DNA from: JAIRLS01 sp031551455
GTDB taxonomy: Bacteria; Bacteroidota; Bacteroidia; Bacteroidales; UBA4181
NCBI GenBank assembly: GCA_031551455.1
Contig: JAVBNP010000287.1
Coordinates: forward strand, 1 to 6,984
Direction of reading: 5' to 3'
DNA: 6,984 nt
Under the pieces are notes generated by a model that was not told the origin of the DNA, did not search any database, and was given only the letters and a program-made list of their open reading frames with translations. A program made the translations under genes and the position numbers. This document shows, in pieces, positions 1 to 6,984 of this stretch; the first letter of the stretch is position 1; the number at the start of each line of letters is the position of its first letter.

Positions 1-86
1 TTTTTTTACTTACTATTTTTTTTTAAAAATTAATCCGCTAACCAAACATTTCTTTTTTGCTTAATCCCGTTTTCTATTACATGTAA
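1..86. other. AT-rich stretch without a gene, upstream of the truncated oxidoreductase
   Basis: This stretch has long T runs near its start and no reading frame resembling a protein family. I translated the three forward frames and all are closed by stops or give low-complexity sequence, with nothing like the missing N-terminus of the following oxidoreductase. It ends in a perfect 10-bp palindrome, TTACATGTAA (77-86), followed by further A residues. That palindrome includes the ATG-TAA that closes the oxidoreductase frame. I see no TTTG / TAnnTTTG promoter pair of the Bacteroidota type at usable spacing. It may be an intergenic region joined to a gene fragment by rearrangement, or an assembly artefact. 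Confidence 0.5.
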
Positions 87-1970
87 AAAAACGACTCTTC
101 TTTATCGAAAATATTTGCTTTTTGCAGTCAGAATCAAATTTTTTACGACATAACCGCTCCGTTGTTTTGCGACGCTTCCGGTGACGGTATTATTGCTTAT
201 CTGTCGGGAGCCGGATTCAGGATGGGCGCCGAAGATAAACTCGAAATGAATGAAAATTTCGCACCCGACAAAGACTACGGAGAATTGTTGGGCCATTCCA
301 TTTATTTCTACTCGAAAGATGTCGGTAAACCGGTGCAATTTACGGCTCCCGAGTATGCGTTAAAAGATATTACCAAAATACCCAGATTGGAAAATATCAA
401 TTCAAAAGAGCACGGATGCAAATACTGGTGGTTGGAATACGGAGGGAATTTGGATACGGTACACGATACCGAGAAAATAAAATGGGAATTATGGAGTGTT
501 GTATACGGAGTGTGGGATCATATCAAAAATTCGGGAAAATACCAAGACGTTGAAAATCTCACGCTGGAATGGGTGGGGCTTATTCCCGGAAAACGTGAGA
601 GCAGAAGGTTCGAGGGATATTATATGCTCACACAGAATGATATCGTTCAACAGCACCGGTTTGATGATACCGTTGCATACGGCGGATGGGCAATCGATTT
701 ACACCCCGCTGAAGGTGTTTACAGCGAAAAAAGCGGGTGTTCTCAATACCATGCTAAAGGTATTTACGAAATACCGTTACGATGCTATTTGAGTAAAGAT
801 ATAACCAACCTCTTTTATGCGGGACGCATCATCAGCACCTCGCATGTGGCTCACGGTTCTTCGCGTGTGATGGCTACATCGTCGCTTGGTGCACAGGCTG
901 TCGGAATATCGGCCGCATATTGCTTGGAGAAAAAAATAACTCCCGTCGATTTATTACGGAAAGAACATTTCGATGAAATACAAAACAAACTGAATCTGCG
1001 AGGTCAAAGTATACCGTTCAAACCCATCGATTTAAAAAAGAATCTTGTTCGTGATGCAAAAATCGATGTTTCATCCGTCTTAGTATTGGACGAGCTGTCG
1101 TTTGACGACGGCTTTATTGATTTGAATTTTTCCGCGGCTCAGATGCTTCCCATGAAAAAGGATGTTAAATATCAATTTGAAATTGAGGTTGATGTCTTAA
1201 AATCGACAACGCTCGAAATCGAGTTACGATATTCCGTTAAACCCGAAAACCATACTCCCGAAATAATCGCGGAACATTTGGATATCCGGCTTCATTCGGG
1301 TAAACAGAAAGTAAATTTTGCGTTTAACGAATCTCTGCCGACGGATCAATATGGATTTGTGACATTTCTGAAAAACGAAAATATTTGTCTTAACGTAAGC
1401 AATAAACGGTATACCGGTATCGTTTCCGTATTTAATAAATTTAACGAAGCCGTCAATAACCACGGAAAACAAATACCTCCCGAAGGGAGCGGATTTGACG
1501 GTTTTGAATTTTGGTGTCCCGAGCGGCGTCCTTCAGGAAAAAATATTTCCATGAAAATCCGCCCCGGGATAGATGCTTTTGGCATACAGAATCTATTTTA
1601 CGGTTATACACGACCATCTTTTTTTCCCAATGCTTGGGTTGCTTCTTTGCGTGACCTTTACCCCGCAATCAGCATCAATTGGGCAAAACCGATAACGGTA
1701 AATTGTATCTGCCTCTACTTGGATACGGATTTTGATCATCCGATGGAATCGGTGCAAATGGGACATCCGGAAAACGTGATGCCCTTTTGTGTCCGAAATT
1801 ATCGGATTACGACAAATACCGGAAAAATTCTTGTGGAAAAAACGGAAAATTATCAAACCATCAATCGGATACTTCTAAAAAAACCTGAAACCTTAACAGG
1901 TTTGTCAATCGAGTTGGAACATCCGTCGGTACATGTTCCCGCATCGGTATTTTATGTATATGTCGAATAA
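87..1970 (+). CDS. FAD-dependent oxidoreductase (FAD_oxidored-like), 5'-truncated, C-terminal part only
   Basis: This is a probable flavoprotein oxidoreductase; its substrate is unknown. Numbering from the TTG at 162, visible family motifs are DASGDG (4-9), a typical second FAD-contact motif; LLGHSIYFYSKD (42-53); WWLEYGG (89-95); IPGKRESRRFEG (141-152); GGWAIDLHP (174-182); and the C-terminal FAD-site block from NLFYAGRIIS to GAQAVGISAA (216-252). Residues from about 290 to 602 form a beta-rich extension. Its last part (RP, N-W, then DTDFDHPMES) resembles the discoidin/galactose-binding-like tail of large family members. The N-terminal Rossmann motif (GxGxxG) and roughly 180-220 residues are missing. 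Family-like residues (SQNQ, then ITAPLF) run upstream of 162 in the same frame, so TTG 162 lies inside the fold and is not a believable start. No ATG, GTG or TTG occurs between the in-frame TAA (84-86) and 162. The start given is simply where the frame opens. No internal stops are seen. Family assignment is firm; function of this copy is doubtful. Confidence 0.85.
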   Translation, partial: KNDSSLSKIFAFCSQNQIFYDITAPLFCDASGDGIIAYLSGAGFRMGAEDKLEMNENFAPDKDYGELLGHSIYFYSKDVGKPVQFTAPEYALKDITKIPRLENINSKEHGCKYWWLEYGGNLDTVHDTEKIKWELWSVVYGVWDHIKNSGKYQDVENLTLEWVGLIPGKRESRRFEGYYMLTQNDIVQQHRFDDTVAYGGWAIDLHPAEGVYSEKSGCSQYHAKGIYEIPLRCYLSKDITNLFYAGRIISTSHVAHGSSRVMATSSLGAQAVGISAAYCLEKKITPVDLLRKEHFDEIQNKLNLRGQSIPFKPIDLKKNLVRDAKIDVSSVLVLDELSFDDGFIDLNFSAAQMLPMKKDVKYQFEIEVDVLKSTTLEIELRYSVKPENHTPEIIAEHLDIRLHSGKQKVNFAFNESLPTDQYGFVTFLKNENICLNVSNKRYTGIVSVFNKFNEAVNNHGKQIPPEGSGFDGFEFWCPERRPSGKNISMKIRPGIDAFGIQNLFYGYTRPSFFPNAWVASLRDLYPAISINWAKPITVNCICLYLDTDFDHPMESVQMGHPENVMPFCVRNYRITTNTGKILVEKTENYQTINRILLKKPETLTGLSIELEHPSVHVPASVFYVYVE

Positions 1971-2066
1971 CCTTAAAAATAACAATATCATGGAATAAAA
2001 ATAAAAAGCAGAGTCATTTCAGCGAATTACGGACAAACCGTTCAATTTTTAATCAATTAACACATC
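1971..2066 (+). other. Intergenic gap before the susC-like gene, no clear promoter
   Basis: This is an A-rich leader of 96 bp between the oxidoreductase stop and the susC start. I find no TAnnTTTG -7 element and no usable -33 TTTG. A small ACGG/CCGT hairpin (2029-2032 with 2038-2041) precedes a run of five T, but a 4-bp stem is too weak to call a terminator. The AT-rich sequence just before the ATG (AATCAATTAACACATC) has no Shine-Dalgarno site, which is usual for Bacteroidota translation starts. Whether susC has its own promoter here or is read through from upstream cannot be decided. Confidence 0.4.
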
Positions 2067-5000
2067 ATGAAAAATATTTATGTTCTACTATTAATAGGCT
2101 TGGGTTTTCTCGGCTTTTCGGAAGCCCAAGCACAAAAAGTCGTCAGTGGTACCATCACTGAAAGCAGCGGGTCTCCCTTGCCCGGTGCAAATGTTGTCAT
2201 CAAAGGGACTACCACCGGGGTCGTTACGGATTCCGAAGGTAGATATACCATTAATGTTCCCGGTGAAAATACCGTTTTGGTTTTTTCGTTTATCGGATTT
2301 GCAACCCAAGAAAAGACGGTCGGAAGCGATAAAAACCTCAATATCGTTCTTTCCGAAGACAGCCAAGCAATAGAAGAAGTTGTTGTTGTCGGCTACGGTG
2401 TCCAGAAAAAGGTGACCGTAACCGGAGCTGTATCATCGGTAAAGGGCAGTGACCTTCTCAAATCACCGGTTCCAAACCTTTCATCGGCATTAACCGGCAG
2501 GACATCCGGGGTTATGACCATGCAAAATTCGGGACAACCCGGGAAAGATGCCGTTAAAATCCGTGTCAGGGGAATGGGGACTCTAACGGACGATTCGGCC
2601 GGTCCGCTTATTTTGGTGGACGGTATCGAACGTTCGTTTGATCAGATTGATGCCAATGAGGTGGAATCGATATCCGTCTTGAAAGATGCATCGGCCACGG
2701 CCGTTTACGGTATCCGTGGCGCCAACGGTGTAATTATCGTTACTACCAAAAAAGGATCGGAAGGTCCGGCACATGTAAATTATAACGGAAATTTTTCGAT
2801 TCAAACGCCCACGCGTTTGCCTAAATTTCTGGACGGCTATAATTTTGCCCGACTGTTTAATGAGGCATTACTCAACGATGACCCCAATTCTGCCCTCATT
2901 TTTACGGACACGGAATTGCAAAAGTTCAAAGACGGAAGCGATCCGTTATTTTATCCGAATACGGATTGGTTAGATTTGTGCTTGAAAGATCATGCCTATC
3001 AAACCCAACATAATATCAATGTTAACGGAGGAACGAAAAATGTAAAATATTTTGTTTCGTTGGGTTACATGAACCAAGGCGGTCTTTTCAAAGAATTTCA
3101 AGAAGCGAGCCACATCAGTAACAACAATACTTATAACCGTTACAATTTCCGTTCGAACATCGATATTAACGTAACGCCGTCGACATTGGTGTCTTTCCAA
3201 TTGGGCGGATATTCGGGACTCAGAAATTCTTCAAAGGGTTTGGAAGATACAGAATTGGGCGATTCTTTTTTCACGGGACTGCTTGATTCGGCTCCGACCG
3301 CTACGATCGGGTATTATGAAGGTAAAGTGATTACCTTGGATCGTTCCGGTAATCGGAACGTTATTTCGGCGCTGACCAATGGTTTTGCCGATACGCAAAC
3401 CAATGATCTGAATGTCAATCTCGGGATTACCCAAAAATTGGATTTTTTGCTTAAGGGATTGCAGTTTAGGGCAAAAATAGCTTATGACAATAATTATTAT
3501 CGTCGACGGGCATTTGAAAGAAATATGATTACGTATACCCCCATCAGGTTGGAACCCGTAGCTCCCGCAACCGAAGGAGAAATTGTTTTTCGACCCAACG
3601 GCGAAATTTCCGACATTGTGGGCGATCCGAAGATTGTTTACGGACGTGGACGTCAGTTCTACATGGATTGGGGATTGGAATACAACAATTCATTCGGCGA
3701 TCACAATGTTGGCGCTTTGTTGCTCTACAACCAGAAAAAACGATGGTATCACGGTATGTCTTATCCCGGAGTCCCCATCGGATATCAAGATTGGGTCGGA
3801 CGCGTGACCTACAACTACCTGTACAAATATTTGGTTGAGTTCAGTATAGGACGTAACGGTTCCGAGAATTTCCCGAAAGAAAATCGATTTGGTTGGTTTC
3901 CGGCCGTTTCCGTGGGATGGATTCCGACAAACGAAACATTCATTAAAAATGCAATCGGGACAAATGTATTGTCATACATGAAATTACGCGCATCTTACGG
4001 TGAAGTGGGTAACGATAAATTGGGTAATGCTCGGTTCATGTATTTTCCTGCCGAATATATCCTTCCGACCTCTGGATCTAAAGGATATGGCGTGCTCGGT
4101 GAAGATCCCGTGAAATTATACGGATACTATGAAGGAAAATCGGGAAATCCGAAAGTGACTTGGGAACGTGCCAAAAAATTGGATTTGGCCGTCGATCTCC
4201 GATTTTTCAAAGATCAATTGAATTTCACTTTTGATTATTTCACGGAGGACAGGAACAACATTTTGACCGCCCGAAATACACTTCCCAGCTATGTGGCTGT
4301 GGTTATGCAGGATGCGTACAATATAGGGCAGGTGAAAAATCACGGTTTTGAATTTGAGGCCGGTTGGAACAGCAATATCGGTGATTTTAATTATTGGGTC
4401 AACGGTAACTATTCTTTTGCCCGCAACGAAATTGTTTTTATGGACGAGGCGATTAACTTGAAATATCCCAATTTGAATAAAACGGGACTTCGGGTCGGAG
4501 AACAATTCGGTTATGTATTCGACGGATTTTTCAACACGCCGGAAGAGGTGGATAAAGCGCCGTTGTATTTCGGCAAAAAGCCGGCATTGGGCGATACAAA
4601 GTATGCGGATGTTACCAATGATGGGGAAATTAACCAAAATGACCAAAAAGCAATCGGGTATCCGAGGTTTCCCGAAGTATTTTACGGATTTTCGGCCGGG
4701 TTCAGCTATAAAGGTTTCGATTTTAATGTCCTGTTCCAAGGCGCAGCCAATGCTTCCGTTTTTATTACCGACCGGCTCTATAAACCGTTTGCAACGTTTG
4801 GTTCCGCCCTCGACATTACCGAAAATCGTTGGTATGCCGATGATCCGAACAAAAACGTTAATGCCTCCTTTCCCAAGTTGACGGTCAGTTACGGCAGCGA
4901 TCAAAATTACAACAACTCCACCTTGAATTTGAAAGATGCTTCGTATATCCGCTTGAAAAACATCGAACTGGGATATACTTTCCATGTATGGAAAATCGAA

Positions 5001-5141
5001 AGTATCCGTCTGTTTCTTTCCGGACAAAACCTTTACACTTGGGATAAATTGAAAATTGTCGACCCGGAAGGAACTGCCGGCAGGGGGATGCAATACCCCC
5101 AAATGAGAGTATTTAATGTCGGCTGTCGCGTCAATTTCTAA
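2067..5141 (+). CDS. susC: SusC/RagA-family TonB-linked outer membrane transporter
   Basis: This is the outer-membrane beta-barrel that imports nutrient oligomers, usually glycans, using TonB energy with a SusD lipoprotein lid. The 1024 residues are a typical length. A signal peptide (about 1-22, cleavage after AQA) precedes a carboxypeptidase-D regulatory-like domain (about 24-98: VSGTITE, PLPGANV, GVVTDSEGRY, SFIGF). A TonB-box-like segment, IEEVVVVGYG (102-111), is followed by the plug domain (about 113-230). The plug carries the SusC signature LILVDGIERSFDQI, then VESISVLKDASATAVYGIRGANGVIIVTTKKG, at about 181-229. The remainder is the barrel, ending in the usual C-terminal aromatic (VNF). 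An EF-hand-like loop, DVTNDGEINQND (848-859), is common in this family and may bind calcium. The start is fixed by an in-frame TAA at 2058-2060 and by the signal peptide beginning at this ATG. No frameshift or missing segment is seen. The symbol denotes family only; the cargo is unknown. Confidence 0.97.
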   Translation: MKNIYVLLLIGLGFLGFSEAQAQKVVSGTITESSGSPLPGANVVIKGTTTGVVTDSEGRYTINVPGENTVLVFSFIGFATQEKTVGSDKNLNIVLSEDSQAIEEVVVVGYGVQKKVTVTGAVSSVKGSDLLKSPVPNLSSALTGRTSGVMTMQNSGQPGKDAVKIRVRGMGTLTDDSAGPLILVDGIERSFDQIDANEVESISVLKDASATAVYGIRGANGVIIVTTKKGSEGPAHVNYNGNFSIQTPTRLPKFLDGYNFARLFNEALLNDDPNSALIFTDTELQKFKDGSDPLFYPNTDWLDLCLKDHAYQTQHNINVNGGTKNVKYFVSLGYMNQGGLFKEFQEASHISNNNTYNRYNFRSNIDINVTPSTLVSFQLGGYSGLRNSSKGLEDTELGDSFFTGLLDSAPTATIGYYEGKVITLDRSGNRNVISALTNGFADTQTNDLNVNLGITQKLDFLLKGLQFRAKIAYDNNYYRRRAFERNMITYTPIRLEPVAPATEGEIVFRPNGEISDIVGDPKIVYGRGRQFYMDWGLEYNNSFGDHNVGALLLYNQKKRWYHGMSYPGVPIGYQDWVGRVTYNYLYKYLVEFSIGRNGSENFPKENRFGWFPAVSVGWIPTNETFIKNAIGTNVLSYMKLRASYGEVGNDKLGNARFMYFPAEYILPTSGSKGYGVLGEDPVKLYGYYEGKSGNPKVTWERAKKLDLAVDLRFFKDQLNFTFDYFTEDRNNILTARNTLPSYVAVVMQDAYNIGQVKNHGFEFEAGWNSNIGDFNYWVNGNYSFARNEIVFMDEAINLKYPNLNKTGLRVGEQFGYVFDGFFNTPEEVDKAPLYFGKKPALGDTKYADVTNDGEINQNDQKAIGYPRFPEVFYGFSAGFSYKGFDFNVLFQGAANASVFITDRLYKPFATFGSALDITENRWYADDPNKNVNASFPKLTVSYGSDQNYNNSTLNLKDASYIRLKNIELGYTFHVWKIESIRLFLSGQNLYTWDKLKIVDPEGTAGRGMQYPQMRVFNVGCRVNF

Positions 5142-5165
5142 GTACAATTCATTTATTCGAAAGAT

Positions 5166-6938
5166 ATGAAAACAATAAAAATATTCATCGGATGGGCATG
5201 CCTCATAGCTTTGATTCATTTCAATTCCTGCGATAACTATTTGGAAATGCCGGAACAAGCGGGGATGAACCGAGATTCCGTTTTTGCCACTTATCGTAAT
5301 ACCGAAAAGTATCTGTACGATTTATACAGAGATGTTCCCCGAATTTTATTGGACTGGTCAACCATTACGGTTAATTTAAACGGACCTTCCCGTACCGCGT
5401 TAACCGACGAAGCCGGCGCTCTTGCCTTGCAAAGCGCATACAGTCCGCACAAAGTATATGCCGGAAACGTCACTTCCACTTGGTTTACCAAAAGTACCGG
5501 AGAGGATTGGTACGATTTGCACTGGGGTTCCATTCGCCGTAATTGGGTTATGTTGGAGAATATCGATCGCGTACCCGATGCCACTCAGGCGCAGAAAGAC
5601 CGAATCAAAGGAGAATGCAAAACATTGATTGCCCTCGAATACTTCGAGATGTGGAAACGTTACGGCGGACTTCCCCTCCTCAAACAAAGCCTTGAAGCGT
5701 CCGAATATCCCGTTATCGTTCGCAGTTCGGTTGAAGAAGTATATAATTACATCATTCAATTGTGCGACGAAGCCATAGCCATTCCCGATTTTCCCGCTAA
5801 GGTGACCAACCCCATTGAATTCGGCCGTGCCACAAAAGCTTTGGCTTACGGGTTGAAAGCCAGAACGATGCTTTATGCAGCCAGTCCGTTGTTCAACACC
5901 GCAACGCCTTATATGGATTTCGGTGAAAACAACAAATTGATCTGTTTCGGGAATTATGACATCAATCGGTGGAAAAATGCCCGCGATGCGGCTAAAGCGG
6001 CCATTGATTTTTGCGAAAGCAACGGATACGCCATTGTCAATAATGCAGGTATTGATAAAAACTACGTGACGGCTTCTTGTTTCCGCCCCAAAGACGGGAA
6101 CAGCGAAATTATTTTCGGCACCTGCTTTTCTGTCGACCAATCCGGAAATTTGCGGTATTGGTGGATGTTTCGCGGACGCGGAGGCGGCGCTGCCGCAAAC
6201 CAGCCGACACATAATGCCGTTGAATTTTACTCGAACCGCGACGGAAGCAAAGTAAATTGGGATAATGGTATTATCACCACACCCCCGAATGAACCGACGT
6301 TTCCGTATAAAAATTTGGATCCTCGTTTTCACCAAACCATTGTTTATAACGGTTGTGCGTGGTATACCAACCCCGACATGATTGTTCAATTCTATGATGC
6401 GGCTCCCGGAAGCGGTATCAGCAACGGGCAGGAAAGCAGAACTACCGCTCGGACGGAATATTATTACGGGTTCAGAAAATACCTCACCAATTACGAAAAA
6501 TCGGCTGCCGGTTTTTATCCGATGCATCCCATCATGCGCTTGGGCGAGATGTATTTGATATACGCCGAGGCAAGCAATGAATACGAAGGGCCTCGGGATC
6601 AGGCCTTCAACTATATGGATGCGATTCGTACCCGTTCGGGAATGCCTGTAATGGATCGAACTATCGGCCAAGACGAATTTCAAGATCTCATCAAAGCCGA
6701 ACGTGCCGTGGAATTGTTGGCGGAAGACCATCGTTATTTTGATTTGAAAAGGTGGAAAGAACCCGAAAAGATGCTCAAGATTTACAATGTTAACATCCTA
6801 AAACATGCTAACGGTACGTACACCTATGAAAAGTACCTGCATCAAACCCGTTTGTGGTTTGAGTGGTGGTATTTGCATCCTTTTCCGTACGAGGAAGTGA
6901 ATAAAAATTACGGGTTGATTCAAAATCCCGGATGGTAA
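5166..6938 (+). CDS. susD: SusD/RagB-family surface nutrient-binding lipoprotein
   Basis: This is the outer-membrane-anchored lipoprotein that captures substrate and caps the SusC barrel. The 590 residues are a normal to slightly long size. A hydrophobic signal segment ends in a lipobox-like FNSC, making C22 the likely lipidated residue, followed by the common DNYLE start of mature SusD proteins. The N-terminal SusD-like region (about 23-240) shows the helical repeat pattern IRRNWVMLENIDRVP, then GECKTLIALEYFEMWKRYGGLPLL (about 123-172) and ALAYGLKARTMLYAASPLFN. The RagB/SusD region holds QPTHNAVEFY, LDPRFHQTIVYNG, MRLGEMYLIYAEASNEY, IRTRSGMPV, AERAVELLAEDHRYFDLKRW (511-530) and the classic C-terminal NPGW. 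An aromatic cluster (YWWMF, 331-335) and the Trp/Tyr-rich tail (563-574) could contribute to ligand binding, which is inference. It starts 24 bp after susC, so the two are almost certainly one transcript. The ligand is not identifiable from this window. Confidence 0.97.
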   Translation: MKTIKIFIGWACLIALIHFNSCDNYLEMPEQAGMNRDSVFATYRNTEKYLYDLYRDVPRILLDWSTITVNLNGPSRTALTDEAGALALQSAYSPHKVYAGNVTSTWFTKSTGEDWYDLHWGSIRRNWVMLENIDRVPDATQAQKDRIKGECKTLIALEYFEMWKRYGGLPLLKQSLEASEYPVIVRSSVEEVYNYIIQLCDEAIAIPDFPAKVTNPIEFGRATKALAYGLKARTMLYAASPLFNTATPYMDFGENNKLICFGNYDINRWKNARDAAKAAIDFCESNGYAIVNNAGIDKNYVTASCFRPKDGNSEIIFGTCFSVDQSGNLRYWWMFRGRGGGAAANQPTHNAVEFYSNRDGSKVNWDNGIITTPPNEPTFPYKNLDPRFHQTIVYNGCAWYTNPDMIVQFYDAAPGSGISNGQESRTTARTEYYYGFRKYLTNYEKSAAGFYPMHPIMRLGEMYLIYAEASNEYEGPRDQAFNYMDAIRTRSGMPVMDRTIGQDEFQDLIKAERAVELLAEDHRYFDLKRWKEPEKMLKIYNVNILKHANGTYTYEKYLHQTRLWFEWWYLHPFPYEEVNKNYGLIQNPGW

Positions 6939-6965
6939 CAGTTTTTAACTTAAATATATATTACA

Positions 6966-6984
6966 GTGAAAAATACTGATCAAT
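6966..6984 (+). CDS. Possible start of a further gene, cut by the window end
   Basis: A GTG 27 bp after the susD stop opens a frame (V/M-K-N-T-D-Q) that stays open to the window edge. The spacing resembles the 24-bp susC-susD gap, and the upstream sequence is AT-rich, as at other starts here. No ribosome binding site is seen, GTG starts are less common than ATG, and only six codons are visible. No function can be assigned. In such loci the next gene is often another surface lipoprotein or a catabolic enzyme. Confidence 0.25.

Noticed and set aside
110..117. AATATTTG as a -7 promoter element (TAnnTTTG-like)
   Set aside because: It has one mismatch, no TTTG at the required upstream spacing, and it lies within sequence that still reads as oxidoreductase coding.
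2029..2050. Hairpin followed by a T run, terminator-like, between the oxidoreductase and susC
   Set aside because: The stem is only 4 bp and the T run is separated from it; too weak to call a terminator.
5074..5100. Palindrome CTGCCGGCAG and a GGGGG/CCCCC inverted repeat near the 3' end of susC
   Set aside because: They lie inside codons for the conserved C-terminal segment (AGRGMQYPQM) with no following T run, so coding constraint explains them better than a terminator or regulatory hairpin.
4116..5258. Long open frame (380 codons) on the minus strand over the end of susC and the start of susD
   Set aside because: It overlaps two clear genes on the other strand, spans their junction and shows no recognisable domain. 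It is a shadow of the codon pattern of the real genes.
5400..6731. Long open frame (443 codons) on the minus strand inside susD
   Set aside because: It lies wholly antisense to a well-conserved susD with all family motifs; its translation shows no family features and its length is explained by the codon bias of the sense gene.
6963..6977. CAGT/ACTG inverted repeat after susD
   Set aside because: The stem is only 4 bp, does not extend and has no T tract after it, so it is not supported as a terminator.

Overview
The window looks like part of a polysaccharide-utilization-type locus from a member of the Bacteroidota, most likely Bacteroidales. The evidence is an adjacent SusC-type TonB-dependent transporter and SusD-type lipoprotein, AT-rich intergenic gaps without strong Shine-Dalgarno sites, and moderate GC content. 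The genus cannot be told from the sequence. All three clear genes are on the + strand.

Layout. Positions 1-86 are AT-rich with long T runs and hold no recognisable gene. Positions 87-1970 hold the C-terminal three quarters or so of a large FAD-dependent oxidoreductase (FAD_oxidored/PF12831-like). Its N-terminal FAD-binding half-domain is absent. Recognisable family sequence begins abruptly after an in-frame TAA at 84-86, so the gene looks 5'-truncated although the remaining frame is intact. A 96-bp gap (1971-2066) without a recognisable Bacteroidota promoter consensus leads to a complete susC-like gene (2067-5141). After 24 bp comes a complete susD-like gene (5166-6938). The last 46 bp hold no clear terminator, and a GTG at 6966 may be the start of the next gene.

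How the genes work together. SusC forms the outer-membrane TonB-dependent barrel and SusD is the surface lipoprotein lid. Together they bind and import a glycan oligomer or a similar nutrient. The substrate cannot be read from this window, because no glycoside hydrolase, lyase, sulfatase or regulator is present. Oxidoreductases of this type do occur beside SusCD pairs and might act on a sugar or sugar-derived compound, but that is inference. If the truncation is real, this copy has lost the dinucleotide-binding part needed to hold FAD and is probably not functional by itself.

I did not find a convincing undescribed system. The main oddity is the clean 5' truncation of an otherwise undamaged oxidoreductase frame just upstream of an intact SusCD pair.
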